DNA of 64,000 nucleotides from Carboxydothermus islandicus (GCF_001950325.1 NZ_BDJL01000003.1:24193-88192), one strand, 5' to 3'; positions 17,057 to 26,595 are shown, numbered from the stretch's first letter. Translations and numbers: made by a program. Notes: generated from the letters alone by a model not told the origin.

Positions 17057-18688
17057 CTTTAAAAAGCTGCTCTGAGCATCCTTTAAGGTATAAAATAACA
17101 CTCCAAGTCCTATAAGAAAAGAGAGTCCGGCAAAACCCACGGTGCATGGCCAAAAGGAAAGCTTAAATTTCAAGAGAAAAAGCCAATAGAGGCCGATTTG
17201 CATAAAAGGTAAAAATATTCCTACCGTGGCATTGAGGTTTTGCTTAAAAGCTTTTTGCGGGTGGTCCCAGTTTAAATAGGGCCGCTTTAAGTCAAGTAAA
17301 AGCCCGGCTGCCAGAACCGGTAAAGCGCTTAATAGCACTGCCGGTAAAATAAACCATGCCTTAAATCCCGAAACACCCAAAAAATACGCCCCTGCTACTG
17401 CGAAAAACGAAGCTATTATCCCAAATACATACCCGTGGGCCAGCTTCCCTAAAAGCCAGGTTTTTTCTGAGACCGGAAGACTTTTAAGGTAGTAAAGCTC
17501 TTTGGCCTCCCGGGAGATGGCAGTAGAGGTGATGTTGGTGGCCGCAGCCAAAAAGACCCCAAGGGATAAAAGGCCGGCTAAAAAATAATTCTCAAGAGCT
17601 TTGTTACCTAAAAACTTTTTAATTTCACTTAAGCCTGCAATTCCCTGAAAATAAAAGGAAATACCAAAAACAAAGGGTATGATAATAATAACAAGCGGAC
17701 CGTTTAAGAAATAAACCGGTTCGCGGTTCATAAGCCGTATTTCCCGCAAAAGGTTTGAAATAAAGACAGGTTTTGGGGTAAAAGTTAACTCCCCTTTTAC
17801 CCTCCGGCGTCCACCGCCCCCTTCCGCCCCCACTTTTAAGCTCTTTTCGTAAGCCCATCCCAGGGTATAAAGGCCTAAAGCTAAAAGGCCAAGGCTAAAA
17901 ATAATGTTAGCCCCCAGGGAAAAAGCTTTTATAGTAACATCCTCTCCGGTTAAAGATTTCACCGTAAGCAAGGCCGGAAGGTAAATCTTATAAAGCTTCA
18001 GGTTTATAAGGTTGGGGTCGGAAAATTTTGCGACAAGCACTCCCGGATTTTTCTCGGCCAGTTGCACGGTATTGGAAAATTTTTGGATAAGTACCGCTGC
18101 CCCAAGGCCAATTACACCACCTAAATACATCAGAAAATCTTTCTTCCCCGCAAAAGAAAAGCTTCGAAAAATCAACACAAAAAAGGCAAAGACCAAGGTC
18201 AGGGGTAAAACAGGTAAAAGAAACAAATTAAAAATAGCAGTAATCCAGTAAAGAAAGCCCTCCCCGCCAAAATAACCGTAAACCCCGGCAGGTATGCCGA
18301 AGAAAAGTACGGCTATGGGAAGGTGGTAAAAATAATTTACCAGTATTTTCGCCCCTAACAGTTCTCTTCCTTTCAACGGCAAAGCCAAAAGATACTCCGC
18401 TCCATCGTAATAATAACCTGAGAGGATCGCTATTACTCCCAGAGCTAAGATAATTAAAACGGTATTTACCGCTCCCAGGGCCAGCACGGTGGATTCAAGA
18501 TTCACCGGCTTTAAAGCCTGGAAAAGATTTTTATAAAAAACAACGTTCATGGAAAAAAGGCCCGACAGAGAGAAAAGGATCAAGACGATAAAGCCAAGAG
18601 CTTTTAAAAATTCTTTGGGATTTTGCCGATAATAGGAAAAAGGCCGAACCGCCAGCAAAACTTTTATTAACTGCAAAGTTTTTCTCAT
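17045..18688 (-). CDS. ABC-2 type exporter permease
   Basis: A 547-residue multi-pass membrane protein with about 12 hydrophobic segments in two blocks (residues ~30-270 and ~320-540). It resembles the large putative ABC exporter permeases of Firmicutes. The start overlaps the stop of the ATPase gene (ATGA at 18685-18688), so both are made together. The substrate is unknown. The final residues (KLEV) and stop are encoded inside a 38-base tandem repeat, which suggests that the natural 3' end was altered when the repeat arose. Confidence 0.8.
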   Translation of the reverse strand: MRKTLQLIKVLLAVRPFSYYRQNPKEFLKALGFIVLILFSLSGLFSMNVVFYKNLFQALKPVNLESTVLALGAVNTVLIILALGVIAILSGYYYDGAEYLLALPLKGRELLGAKILVNYFYHLPIAVLFFGIPAGVYGYFGGEGFLYWITAIFNLFLLPVLPLTLVFAFFVLIFRSFSFAGKKDFLMYLGGVIGLGAAVLIQKFSNTVQLAEKNPGVLVAKFSDPNLINLKLYKIYLPALLTVKSLTGEDVTIKAFSLGANIIFSLGLLALGLYTLGWAYEKSLKVGAEGGGGRRRVKGELTFTPKPVFISNLLREIRLMNREPVYFLNGPLVIIIIPFVFGISFYFQGIAGLSEIKKFLGNKALENYFLAGLLSLGVFLAAATNITSTAISREAKELYYLKSLPVSEKTWLLGKLAHGYVFGIIASFFAVAGAYFLGVSGFKAWFILPAVLLSALPVLAAGLLLDLKRPYLNWDHPQKAFKQNLNATVGIFLPFMQIGLYWLFLLKFKLSFWPCTVGFAGLSFLIGLGVLFYTLKDAQSSFLKLEV

Positions 18689-19419
18689 GACCGCACCAGC
18701 TCCAGGAAAAGTTCTTCCAGGCTTTTATCTTCCTGCTTCTGGGTTTTTAGATCTTCCATGGTTCCGGTAAAGATTAATTTCCCTTTTTTAATAATCCCTA
18801 AAGTAGTACAGAGCTTTTCCGCCACTTCTAAAATATGGGTAGAGAAGAACACCGTTTTACCCCGGGCAGCATAATCCTGCATAAGCTTTTTTAAGTTAAA
18901 AGACGACTCCGGATCCAGGCCGGTCATCGGCTCATCCAAGATCCAGATGTCAGGGTCGTGGACCAGCGAAGCAATCACCAGAAGTTTTTGCTTCATCCCG
19001 TGGGAGTAGCTGCCAATTCTATCGTTTATCGCCCCTTCCAGGCTAAAAAGTTTTAAAAGGGGGCGAATCCTTTCTTCCCTGAGCTTAGCCGGGACTTCAT
19101 ACACATCGGCCACGAAATTTAAAAATTCAAGGCCGGAAAGCCTGGGGAAAATTTCCGAAGTATCCGGCACATAACCGAATTTTCTCTTAGCCCGAAGGGG
19201 CTCTTTTAAAAGGTCAACCCCACATAACTCCACTTCCCCGGTGTCCGGCGACAGAATTCCGGTCATAATTTTTATGGTGGTAGTTTTCCCCGCCCCATTG
19301 GGGCCTAAAAATCCAAAAATCTCCCCCGGCGGTACCGTAAGATTTAAATTATCCACCGCCCGGACCTTTCCCCCTCCGTAAGCTTTGGAAATATTTTTTA
19401 AACGGATGATATAAACCAC
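18685..19419 (-). CDS. ABC transporter ATP-binding protein (ABC-2 exporter)
   Basis: A 244-residue ATPase: Walker A GPNGAGKTTT, Q-loop YVPDTSE, signature SHGMKQKL (the SxGMKQ form common to ABC-2 drug/Na+ exporters), Walker B IWILDEPMTGLDPES and switch His STHILE. It energises the permease encoded just downstream with a 4-base overlap. The start is a GTG that sits close to GAGGGGA; no better-spaced in-frame start was found. The gene follows the DUF1287 gene by 14 bases. Confidence 0.9.
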   Translation of the reverse strand: MVYIIRLKNISKAYGGGKVRAVDNLNLTVPPGEIFGFLGPNGAGKTTTIKIMTGILSPDTGEVELCGVDLLKEPLRAKRKFGYVPDTSEIFPRLSGLEFLNFVADVYEVPAKLREERIRPLLKLFSLEGAINDRIGSYSHGMKQKLLVIASLVHDPDIWILDEPMTGLDPESSFNLKKLMQDYAARGKTVFFSTHILEVAEKLCTTLGIIKKGKLIFTGTMEDLKTQKQEDKSLEELFLELVRS

Positions 19420-19433
19420 TCCCCTCGGTAATA

Positions 19434-20135
19434 CTAACTCTTAACCCTGGGAAACCGGTAGTGCCCGACAATACCGGGGAGCCACAGCAATAGTTCATCG
19501 GCTTCCCGGGTGTAGGGTCCAGCGTTGTGGATAATATAAGGCACCCCATCCCGCCTTCTTTTATCGGAGATAATCGCTATATGCTGGGGATTTTTAAACA
19601 CTACAATGTCTCCCCCCTGCCATTCTTTTAAGTTCTCCGGATCTCCGGGGATAAGTTTGGTAGTTAAAATCTGGGCATGACGGCGAAAAAACACATCTAA
19701 ATTGGGCACCCGGCGAAAATCAATGTTGGGATCGGGTTTTCCCCCTACCCGGGGATAAGCCTCAAGATTATTTTTAATATCTTCATCGACCATCGCCTTT
19801 AAATTATAACCTGCATTTTTAAACGCCCGCCAAATGACATCGGTGCAGACCCCCTCGTTATCCGGAGGATAGCCTCCTGCATAATAAGCGCTCCGGTAAC
19901 GGGGCTTATTGGCCACATCTTTCCGGGCTCCCTGAACTATATCATCCAAGTCATAAATCCCATCGCCATCCTGGTCGTGTTTAAGTATCACCTTTTCTAC
20001 CCGCACCCGGGGCGAAAACTGGGCTTTTACAGTTAAGTAAAGATATTTATAAATAGCACCATCTCTATAAATAAATGACAAAATTCCTAATCCTAAAACA
20101 ATAAGCAACAAAATCCCCTTTAATTTTGGACCCAC
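19434..20135 (-). CDS. DUF1287 family exported protein
   Basis: About 233 residues with an N-terminal membrane anchor (~residues 7-22) and a DUF1287 domain. The core has a candidate catalytic Cys in NEGVCTDVIWRAFKNAGY and a His in GDIVVFKNPQHIAIISD, a pairing reminiscent of NlpC/P60-type papain-fold enzymes acting on cell wall; the family is not well characterised. Just before it, DQDGDGIYDLDD has the spacing of a calcium-binding loop. The GTG at 20133-20135 lies nine bases after GGAG, whereas the ATG at 20142 abuts it. Upstream of the ABC exporter pair, likely co-transcribed. Confidence 0.8.
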   Translation of the reverse strand: MGPKLKGILLLIVLGLGILSFIYRDGAIYKYLYLTVKAQFSPRVRVEKVILKHDQDGDGIYDLDDIVQGARKDVANKPRYRSAYYAGGYPPDNEGVCTDVIWRAFKNAGYNLKAMVDEDIKNNLEAYPRVGGKPDPNIDFRRVPNLDVFFRRHAQILTTKLIPGDPENLKEWQGGDIVVFKNPQHIAIISDKRRRDGVPYIIHNAGPYTREADELLLWLPGIVGHYRFPRVKS

Positions 20136-20228
20136 GGCTGTCATCTCCAGCTTTTTGGTTATTTTTTATAAATTCGTCCCGGTTTTTAAAATTCCTCTAA
20201 TCCTCGCGGAAAAAAGGCACAAATAAAA

Positions 20229-20244
20229 CCGGCGTTTTAGCCGG
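20229..20244 (-). terminator. Terminator of the fmdE-fec operon
   Basis: CCGGC/GCCGG stem with a six-base loop, followed on the minus strand by TTTTATTT. The stop codon of the ATPase gene (20237-20239) lies in the loop. Confidence 0.6.
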
Positions 20245-21010
20245 CATCAATCAATAACTCCTGCGGGATTACCACCGGAACATTATTAATTTTGTAGACT
20301 AAAGCTTTAATACCATAAACTTTGTAAATGTTTTCCGTACTCAATACTTTTTCATCACCAAAGGCCACAATTTCGCCATCTTTTATCAGTAAAAATTTAT
20401 CGGCAAAGCGTAACGCTTGATTAAGGTCGTGGAGAATGGCTATTACGGTCATCTTCCGTTCCCGGGCAAACTTTTTTAAAAGTTTCAGGATTTCATACTG
20501 ATGTCTTAGATCCAAATTGCTGGTCGGTTCATCTAAAAGAAGAAGTTTCGGTTCCTGGGCTAAAAGCCTGGCCACTGCCACTTTTTGTAACTCACCGCCG
20601 CTTAACTCATCAAGAAAACGTAAAGCAAACTCTTCCATTTCCAAAATCTTTAAAACCTCTTCCACCACTTCCAGATCTTTTTGCGTTGCATCGAGCCGGA
20701 TATGAGGCCTCCTCCCCACCAAAACTGCATCAAACACGGTCAAGCGGCTTACCTCCTGGCGCTGAGCCATATATCCCACTTTACCTGCAAACCACCGAAG
20801 ATTGGTTCGAAATATCTCCTGGCCTTCCAAATACACAGCCCCTTTTTTAATTTTAAGGTTACGGCTTAAACATTTTAATAAAGTTGATTTACCTGCACCG
20901 TTATTGCCCAAGATCGCTAATATTTCCCCTTCAGCAACTTTAAAGCTTACATTATTAAGCACTGCTTTGCCAGGATAATTAAAAGATACACCAGCTACCT
21001 CTAAAAGCAT
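20237..21010 (-). CDS. FecE/BtuD-type ABC transporter ATPase
   Basis: A 257-residue ATP-binding protein of the iron-siderophore/cobalamin/metal importer class: Walker A GNNGAGKST, Q-loop GYMAQRQEVS, signature LSGGELQKVAVARLLA, Walker B LLLLDEPTSNLDL, switch His ILHDLNQAL. It pairs with the FecCD permease and FecB-like binding protein encoded upstream on the same strand. An fmdE gene heads the operon, which hints at a metal (possibly molybdate/tungstate or iron) rather than a cobalamin substrate; this is inference. Start ATG after GGGGGAGG. Confidence 0.9.
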   Translation of the reverse strand: MLLEVAGVSFNYPGKAVLNNVSFKVAEGEILAILGNNGAGKSTLLKCLSRNLKIKKGAVYLEGQEIFRTNLRWFAGKVGYMAQRQEVSRLTVFDAVLVGRRPHIRLDATQKDLEVVEEVLKILEMEEFALRFLDELSGGELQKVAVARLLAQEPKLLLLDEPTSNLDLRHQYEILKLLKKFARERKMTVIAILHDLNQALRFADKFLLIKDGEIVAFGDEKVLSTENIYKVYGIKALVYKINNVPVVIPQELLIDAG

Positions 21011-21028
21011 TCGCCTCCCCCTTTTAAC

Positions 21029-22072
21029 TTATTTTCCCCGAAGTAAGAGGTATAAAAACAAAGGTGCTCCCAAAAAGGAAGTTACCGCACCCACCGGTAA
21101 AATCACCGGGGAAATTACCGTGCGGGCAAAGGTGTCCGCTAATAGCAGTAAAACCCCGCCCAATAAAGCTGCTCCGGGCAGTAAAAACCGCTGGTCATTG
21201 CCAATGACCCGTCGCACCATGTGGGGAGCTAAAAGTCCAATAAAGCCGATGATGCCACAAAAGGAAGTTATCACTGCTGCAATGCCAGAAGAAATCAGCA
21301 TTCCCCAGAAACGAATTTTATTGGGATCAACGCCCAAACTCCTTGCTCCTTCTTCACCGGTTATTAGAGTATTATAATTCCAGCGGTTTAAGTAAAAGTA
21401 AATAAAAGCTAAACTTATCACTACTCCCAGTAACCTTACTTCTTCCAGCCCCAGGCGGCCCAAATCCCCAAAACTCCAAAAAACCACCGCCGCAAGCTTT
21501 AACTCATCGGCAAAATACTGAAGCAAAGTGGTTCCAGAAGCCCAAAGGGAACCGATGGCTACCCCCGCCAGCGCAATGGCTTCCGGGGCAAGTTTTTTCA
21601 CTTTTCCCAACCACAAAACTATAAGGGATGTAAGGAGGGCAAAGATAAAAGCCGTCAAGCTCACCAAGTACCGATTAGCATAGTATATTTTAGCTTCCGC
21701 TCCCGTCTGGTAACTTCCCGCACCTAAAACAATGATGGAAAAGGCGGCCCCAAAAGCGGCCGCCTGGGAGATCCCGAGGGTAAAGGGAGACGCTAAAGGA
21801 TTTTTTAAGAGAACTTGCTGCACGTTTCCGGCAAGGCCAAGTCCTATACCGGCCAAAACCGCTCCCGCTACCCGCGGCAGGCGAATTTCCCAGATAACCG
21901 TTTTTAAGGCGTCCGGACCCTTCCCCAAAATTCCTTTAACCACAGCCCAAAAACCAAGTTTCATGCTGCCGGCATTAAGAGCAAAGACGATCGCTATATT
22001 CAAAATTACTAAAAGAACCAGTAAAAACAAAACTTTTTGCCAGAGATAGCTTTGATAGGTTTTTCCCCTCAT
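21029..22072 (-). CDS. FecCD family ABC importer permease
   Basis: A 347-residue permease with about 10 membrane spans. Family features: IRLPRVAGAVLAGIGLGLAG near residue 65, NPLASPFTLGIS, the GEEGARSLGVDP coupling region, and GFIGLLAPHMVRRVIGNDQR. It forms the channel for the binding protein and ATPase of this operon. It lies 18 bases from the ATPase gene and 12 bases from the binding-protein gene, so the genes are co-transcribed. Start ATG after GGGAGAGG. Confidence 0.92.
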   Translation of the reverse strand: MRGKTYQSYLWQKVLFLLVLLVILNIAIVFALNAGSMKLGFWAVVKGILGKGPDALKTVIWEIRLPRVAGAVLAGIGLGLAGNVQQVLLKNPLASPFTLGISQAAAFGAAFSIIVLGAGSYQTGAEAKIYYANRYLVSLTAFIFALLTSLIVLWLGKVKKLAPEAIALAGVAIGSLWASGTTLLQYFADELKLAAVVFWSFGDLGRLGLEEVRLLGVVISLAFIYFYLNRWNYNTLITGEEGARSLGVDPNKIRFWGMLISSGIAAVITSFCGIIGFIGLLAPHMVRRVIGNDQRFLLPGAALLGGVLLLLADTFARTVISPVILPVGAVTSFLGAPLFLYLLLRGK

Positions 22073-22084
22073 TTTCCTCTCCCA

Positions 22085-23191
22085 CTAATCAAAATTCAGC
22101 GGACCAAACCCTCCGAACTTTTTCTTTAACTCCTGATACAAAGGCTTTCCTAAAAAGAACTTATAAATTTCATCGGCTTTTTTAGCCGGGTCAATCGCTG
22201 AAAAAGCCGCCGGGTAAAGGACTTTACCTACATAGTAGGCATTGGCAAAGGCGGTTTCAATATTCGTGTTATAAAAATTGTAAGGAAGCAGTCCATATAC
22301 TTTATTGTTTTTAAATGCCCTTAAACTTTGGTAAAAACTCTTGTTTTTAACATAATCGTCTTTTACCAAGGAAAGTCCGCCCGCATCAATAAATATTACT
22401 TCTGGATCCCAGAGTAAAATTTGCTCCCGGTCAACGGTAATTGCTCCCTGTTTCCCCAAGCCATCGGCAACATTTTGGGCTTTAACCATTTTTAAAATTG
22501 GATGGGAACCCTGAGTACTTTCAAAGCCCCGGGCTCCTTTAAAACTTACCGCCCCAACATAAACTTTCGGGCTTTTTGCATTACCTATACGTTTTGCCAA
22601 ATCACTCTTAATTTTTTGGACGTAATTTTGAATTTCCTGTGCTCTTTTTTCTTTCCCTAAAATTTTTCCAATTAAATTTATTGATTTTAAAGCTGTATCG
22701 TCAAAAAACCCTGCTTGACCGTAATCTAAAACTACCACTGGAATTTTAACTTGCTGCTGGAGCCGGTCTGCTCCTGCCTTATCCAAAAGCTGGACGACAA
22801 AAATCACATCGGGCTTAACTGCTAAAATCTTTTCGGGATCCGGCTGGGTATCCGGTCCTCCCTGGCCAATGGTAGGCAATTTTTGAAGTTGTGGATACGC
22901 CAGGATATAAGGTTTAGCGTTGGGTTTTTTTTCAATTTCCTCAACCCCAACAATCCGTGCTGCCCCATCCACATAACTCACCAAACGTAAAGCTCCCGGT
23001 CCTATGGCAACAACCCTTTTTACCGGTTGCTTTATGGTAATTTTTCGCCCGGCTAAATCAGTAACCACTATGGTCTTGGTCGTAACTTTTTTTGTAGCCG
23101 CTTGCGTTTTTGAACCTACACCAAAATAAGTTAACCCTATACTTAAAGCTAAAATCAAAATAAAAATGCCCAAATTACGCACCCTTTGCAT
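22085..23191 (-). CDS. FecB/BtuF-like substrate-binding protein
   Basis: A 368-residue periplasmic-type binding protein. It has an N-terminal hydrophobic segment (residues ~9-26), apparently a membrane anchor without a lipobox Cys, then the class III fold starting VVTDLAGRKITIKQPVKRVV and containing ADRLQQQVKIPVVVL and VGAVSFKGARGFESTQGSH. It delivers the ligand of the FecCD/ATPase importer. The SFKGARGFESTQGSHPI segment resembles the ligand region of binding proteins paired with FmdE genes in other anaerobes, suggesting an oxyanion or metal ligand; that is uncertain. Confidence 0.88.
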   Translation of the reverse strand: MQRVRNLGIFILILALSIGLTYFGVGSKTQAATKKVTTKTIVVTDLAGRKITIKQPVKRVVAIGPGALRLVSYVDGAARIVGVEEIEKKPNAKPYILAYPQLQKLPTIGQGGPDTQPDPEKILAVKPDVIFVVQLLDKAGADRLQQQVKIPVVVLDYGQAGFFDDTALKSINLIGKILGKEKRAQEIQNYVQKIKSDLAKRIGNAKSPKVYVGAVSFKGARGFESTQGSHPILKMVKAQNVADGLGKQGAITVDREQILLWDPEVIFIDAGGLSLVKDDYVKNKSFYQSLRAFKNNKVYGLLPYNFYNTNIETAFANAYYVGKVLYPAAFSAIDPAKKADEIYKFFLGKPLYQELKKKFGGFGPLNFD

Positions 23192-23205
23192 TTTACCCTC
23201 CCCCT

Positions 23206-23811
23206 TTATTCACAAACTTTATAATCAATAAAACAGTCTTTACAAACTATCTCCCCATGGTAAAGCCGGGCTTTAGGCTCCATCACACTTTCTCCGCATT
23301 TACTGCAAGTTAAGCTTTTGAAAATTCTTACCGGCCGAACCTTAAAAGGAACTTCCTGGATTTTAAATAACTGGTCCGAAGGCATTGTTAAAATTTCTTC
23401 CGCCCGCTTATTTTGAAGCTCTGAAAAACGCTTCCTTTCCTCTTCCGTAGCTTTTTTCTCTAAAATTTTATTAAATAATTTTTCCTGGTCCGAACTTCTT
23501 TGCCAGAGCTCACCTCGTACCACCAGGCGTTCTCCCTTGCCCCAGGATATACTGCCAAAGGTATAAGCCATTTTGCCGGTATCTTTGTAAATCAACCGTC
23601 CTTTGCCAAATGTACATCCGGTCAACACCTGAATGGCATCCACACCACAGGCATCATTTTCGGTAATGACGTATAAATCGTCCAAATTCCCGCCTTTCTC
23701 CAAAAATCGTTCCAAAGCTAATTTAGCCGCCCGGTAGCCAATGGCCAGTCCCGGGCAGACATGCCCGTGGAATTCCACCACCCGTTCCCAGTCAGTAACT
23801 ACTCTACACAC
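23206..23811 (-). CDS. FmdE family protein with C-terminal zinc ribbon
   Basis: About 201 residues. The N-terminal FmdE domain has the signature FHGHVCPGLAIGYRAA near residue 15 and NDACGVDAIQVLTGCTFGKG near residue 55, with conserved Cys and His able to bind metal. The C-terminal zinc ribbon has two pairs (CSKCGE and CKDC). Family members accompany molybdenum or tungsten enzymes and metal ABC importers; a role in metal handling is inferred. The GTG at 23809-23811 lies eight bases after GGAGG; an in-frame TTG precedes it. First gene of the importer operon. Confidence 0.85.
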   Translation of the reverse strand: MCRVVTDWERVVEFHGHVCPGLAIGYRAAKLALERFLEKGGNLDDLYVITENDACGVDAIQVLTGCTFGKGRLIYKDTGKMAYTFGSISWGKGERLVVRGELWQRSSDQEKLFNKILEKKATEEERKRFSELQNKRAEEILTMPSDQLFKIQEVPFKVRPVRIFKSLTCSKCGESVMEPKARLYHGEIVCKDCFIDYKVCE

Positions 23812-23840
23812 CAACGATCCCTCCTATTTTTGCTAAATAA

Positions 23841-23887
23841 AAAAGCCGCTAAAGGGCTGCTTCAGCAGCCAGCTTCGCGGCTTTTTT
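23841..23887. terminator. Nested hairpin terminator
   Basis: AAAAGCCGC and GCGGCTTTTTT enclose an inner GGCTGC/GCAGCC stem. A T-run follows on the plus strand and a U-rich run on the minus strand. It separates the sensor gene from the fmdE operon. Confidence 0.7.
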
Positions 23888-23921
23888 CATCCTATTTAAT
23901 TGCCTTAAAAAACTTTTAACC

Positions 23922-23939
23922 ACCTACCTTCTGGTAGGT
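23922..23939 (-). terminator. Terminator of the GGDEF/HD-GYP gene
   Basis: Perfect ACCTACC/GGTAGGT stem with a four-base loop, followed on the minus strand at about ten bases by TTTTTT. Confidence 0.55.
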
Positions 23940-24020
23940 CTTTTCAACAAAAATATTCGACATTTAAAATAATTTTCCTGCCTCAAGATTAATTATTTTT
24001 TTCACATTTTGCCCCCCTTA

Positions 24021-25610
24021 TCAACTAACTTCACCTTTTACATTGCGCTCTTCAAAAACATCCTCTTCCTTTAAAACCAAGCTTACAAACACTTTAACCA
24101 GGTCCGGATCAAATTGAGTGCCGGAACCTTTTAAAAGTTCCTTTAATACTTCTTTGCGCGCAAGCGGTAGTCTATAAGGCCGCTGGGATAACATCGCATC
24201 ATAAGCATCAATAATTGCCATAATACGACTCAGGTACGCAATTTCTTCGCCCCTTAACCCCTGGGGATAACCTTTCCCATCCCAGCGTTCATGGTGTTGT
24301 AAAATAAGGGGGGCTATAGCTGAAAGTTCCCCCGAAGTCAAAGCAATTCGGTAACCAATCTCTGGATGGCGCTCAATAATCCGCCTTTCCTCAGGCGATA
24401 AGGGCTCAGGCTTATTTAAAACATTTTCCGGAACCCCCAGTTTGCCTATATCATGCATCTCCACCAGAAGGACAAGCTTATCCAGCTCCTCCCGGGGTAA
24501 TTTTAAAGCTGCACCAAATGTAAGAGCAACTTTTTTCATCCGTTCGGTATTGTGAAAATCCCTTTCCATTAAAGCGGTTTTTAGAGCTTTAACCAGCGCC
24601 ACCCGTGCATCATTACCACTGGCAAGTTTATTTCGATACATCGCATCGTCCGCTTCCCGCAAAGTTTCCCAGAGGGAAGCCCCCGGTTGTGAAGCGGTTG
24701 AGACGCCTATAGATAAACTAAGGGGTAAATCGGGGTGAAGCTTATTATACTCCCCTATCTTTTCCAGGATTCTGCCGGCAATTTCCTCAGCCGCTTCTCT
24801 TGAAGTACCGGGCAAAAGAATGCCAAATTCATCGCCACCAATTCGAGCTACTACATCCGATTGTCTTACTCCATTTCTCAATACTTCAGAAACCCTTTTT
24901 AATAATAAGTCTCCCTTATCATGACCAAACATATCATTTACCGCTTTTAAGTTATCTAAATCACAAATCAAGACACTTATAGGGTATTCCCGACCTTTTT
25001 CCATCCGTTTTACTTCTTCTTCAAAAAATGCTCGATTATAAAGACCAGTTAACACATCTCTGGTACTGCAATATTTTAATTCATTTTCCATAATTTTCTT
25101 TTCGGTTACGTCCCGAACACACTGGACGGCCCCTAACAAATTGCCTTCATCATCCTCAATGGGAGCCGCCAAAGTCCAGTAACAGGCTCCCTTTCCTCCA
25201 TAAGCATTTGGCGCCACCCCTTCACCGACAATCACCCTACCTTTTTTTTCTAATTTTTCATAACCATTTATACCAATTTCACCATAATTGCCAAGCACCA
25301 GGTCTACGCAAATAGGCTTTCTTTTCCCAAAAAACGGCTCGGCATATATGTAGTCGCCTTTTCCCAAAATCTCTTCTTTCTTGACCCCGGTCATTTCTTC
25401 CATCGCCTGGTTCCAGACAATCACCCGCCCATATTTATCAATCGCTAAAGTAGCATCGGGTAAGGAATCAATAATCTTTTCATATAAATAAAGCTTTTCT
25501 AACAGATTTACCCCCCTTTCAAGGGCCGTTAAATATCTCTCCAGCGCTGAAAGCTTTTCTTCGGAAAGTTCTTTCACCATCCGGATAAGTTGATCTTTAA
25601 GAGCAGTCAT
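24021..25610 (-). CDS. PAS-GGDEF-HD-GYP cyclic-di-GMP signalling protein
   Basis: A 529-residue cytoplasmic protein with no membrane span. A PAS domain (~residues 45-170) precedes a GGDEF diguanylate cyclase domain (~180-340; active-site GGDEF at 258-262, with an RQSD inhibitory-site motif five residues before it). A complete HD-GYP phosphodiesterase follows (~345-510; MHDIGKLGVP and HHERWDGKGYPQGL). Both making and breaking of c-di-GMP appear possible, so the PAS domain probably sets the balance in response to a small ligand or redox state. ATG at 25608-25610 is chosen since AAAGG lies eight bases upstream. Confidence 0.92.
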   Translation of the reverse strand: MTALKDQLIRMVKELSEEKLSALERYLTALERGVNLLEKLYLYEKIIDSLPDATLAIDKYGRVIVWNQAMEEMTGVKKEEILGKGDYIYAEPFFGKRKPICVDLVLGNYGEIGINGYEKLEKKGRVIVGEGVAPNAYGGKGACYWTLAAPIEDDEGNLLGAVQCVRDVTEKKIMENELKYCSTRDVLTGLYNRAFFEEEVKRMEKGREYPISVLICDLDNLKAVNDMFGHDKGDLLLKRVSEVLRNGVRQSDVVARIGGDEFGILLPGTSREAAEEIAGRILEKIGEYNKLHPDLPLSLSIGVSTASQPGASLWETLREADDAMYRNKLASGNDARVALVKALKTALMERDFHNTERMKKVALTFGAALKLPREELDKLVLLVEMHDIGKLGVPENVLNKPEPLSPEERRIIERHPEIGYRIALTSGELSAIAPLILQHHERWDGKGYPQGLRGEEIAYLSRIMAIIDAYDAMLSQRPYRLPLARKEVLKELLKGSGTQFDPDLVKVFVSLVLKEEDVFEERNVKGEVS

Positions 25611-25739
25611 GTTTTTCATCCTTTCGGATAAAGGACTCAATTCCTCTTATAATAAATTACATTTATTGTGCTATAATCCTTACTTATACATTTCGCCATA
25701 ACTTAACATTATCCTGCAACTTTTGGCAAAAAATTTAAA

Positions 25740-25756
25740 CCGGCTTTTTTAGCCGG
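25740..25756 (-). terminator. Terminator of the amj gene
   Basis: CCGGCT/AGCCGG stem with a five-base T loop. It lies 33 bases after the stop codon. Confidence 0.5.
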
Positions 25757-25788
25757 CTTAAAGATATAGAAAAATGTTATAGGAAAAA

Positions 25789-26595
25789 TTAAATAATCAG
25801 CCGGGTGAAATACAGGATAATCCAGGCGGCGGGAATTAACAGGGCCTGGCTTAAAAGAGTTCCTAAAAATTTGCTTATTAATAAAGCCAGCACAAGCCGG
25901 TTCAGCGAATCCATCGGTAAAGACCCATTTAATACCCTATCGGTTACCATTGCCGAATACGGGTCAACCAGTAAAACCAGAACTATCGTGGCAAAACCGT
26001 TGATAATACCGGAGAGCTGACTGGCAGTTAAGCGGTACTCCGGGTTTAAAACTCCGGCATACATTGCCGATAAAACACCGGTGGTATAAATACCGGTTAT
26101 GATAAGGTTTAATAAAAGGATTTTATACGGCATTCGCTCCCGGGCAAGATTTTTTACCGATTGAAGAGGAACACCCCGAATATTTTCCTTTATAGCCTGG
26201 GTTTTCCGCTGCCGCAAAGTCACAATTATTAGCCTGGGAACGGAACCAACTTCATCCAATTTATTTAAAGCTATAGTAAAAAAATTTATAAAGGTAGGTA
26301 TTAATACTGCCCCAATCAAGGTTCCGGCGGTTGCTCCAAGGAGTACCCAGCGAAAAACCATTTCCAACCCGGCCAAATCATGTTTAAGCAAAGCAATTTC
26401 CACGATGCTACCCAAAAGGGGTGCTTGAATCATATTCGAAGTTCTCGACACCAGGACAATAATATTAAAAACCGAACCCGCTAAAGCTAATTTTTTAGTT
26501 TTAATTCCCGCTATCCGGGCCGCAAACGACAAGGTATCTATCAGATGGATAATTAAGGTTAAAAAAACCACCAAAGCAATCCTGGTAAATTCCAT
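25789..26595 (-). CDS. amj: Lipid II flippase Amj family protein
   Basis: A 268-residue membrane protein with about six spans. The N-terminal pattern (HLIDTLSFAARIAGIKTKKL, then VSRTSNMIQAPLLGSIVE) matches the Amj/YdaH family. In Bacillus subtilis Amj is an alternative flippase that moves lipid-linked peptidoglycan precursor across the membrane when MurJ is absent or inhibited. Start ATG after AAGGAG with seven-base spacing. Single-gene unit. Confidence 0.85.
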   Translation of the reverse strand: MEFTRIALVVFLTLIIHLIDTLSFAARIAGIKTKKLALAGSVFNIIVLVSRTSNMIQAPLLGSIVEIALLKHDLAGLEMVFRWVLLGATAGTLIGAVLIPTFINFFTIALNKLDEVGSVPRLIIVTLRQRKTQAIKENIRGVPLQSVKNLARERMPYKILLLNLIITGIYTTGVLSAMYAGVLNPEYRLTASQLSGIINGFATIVLVLLVDPYSAMVTDRVLNGSLPMDSLNRLVLALLISKFLGTLLSQALLIPAAWIILYFTRLII

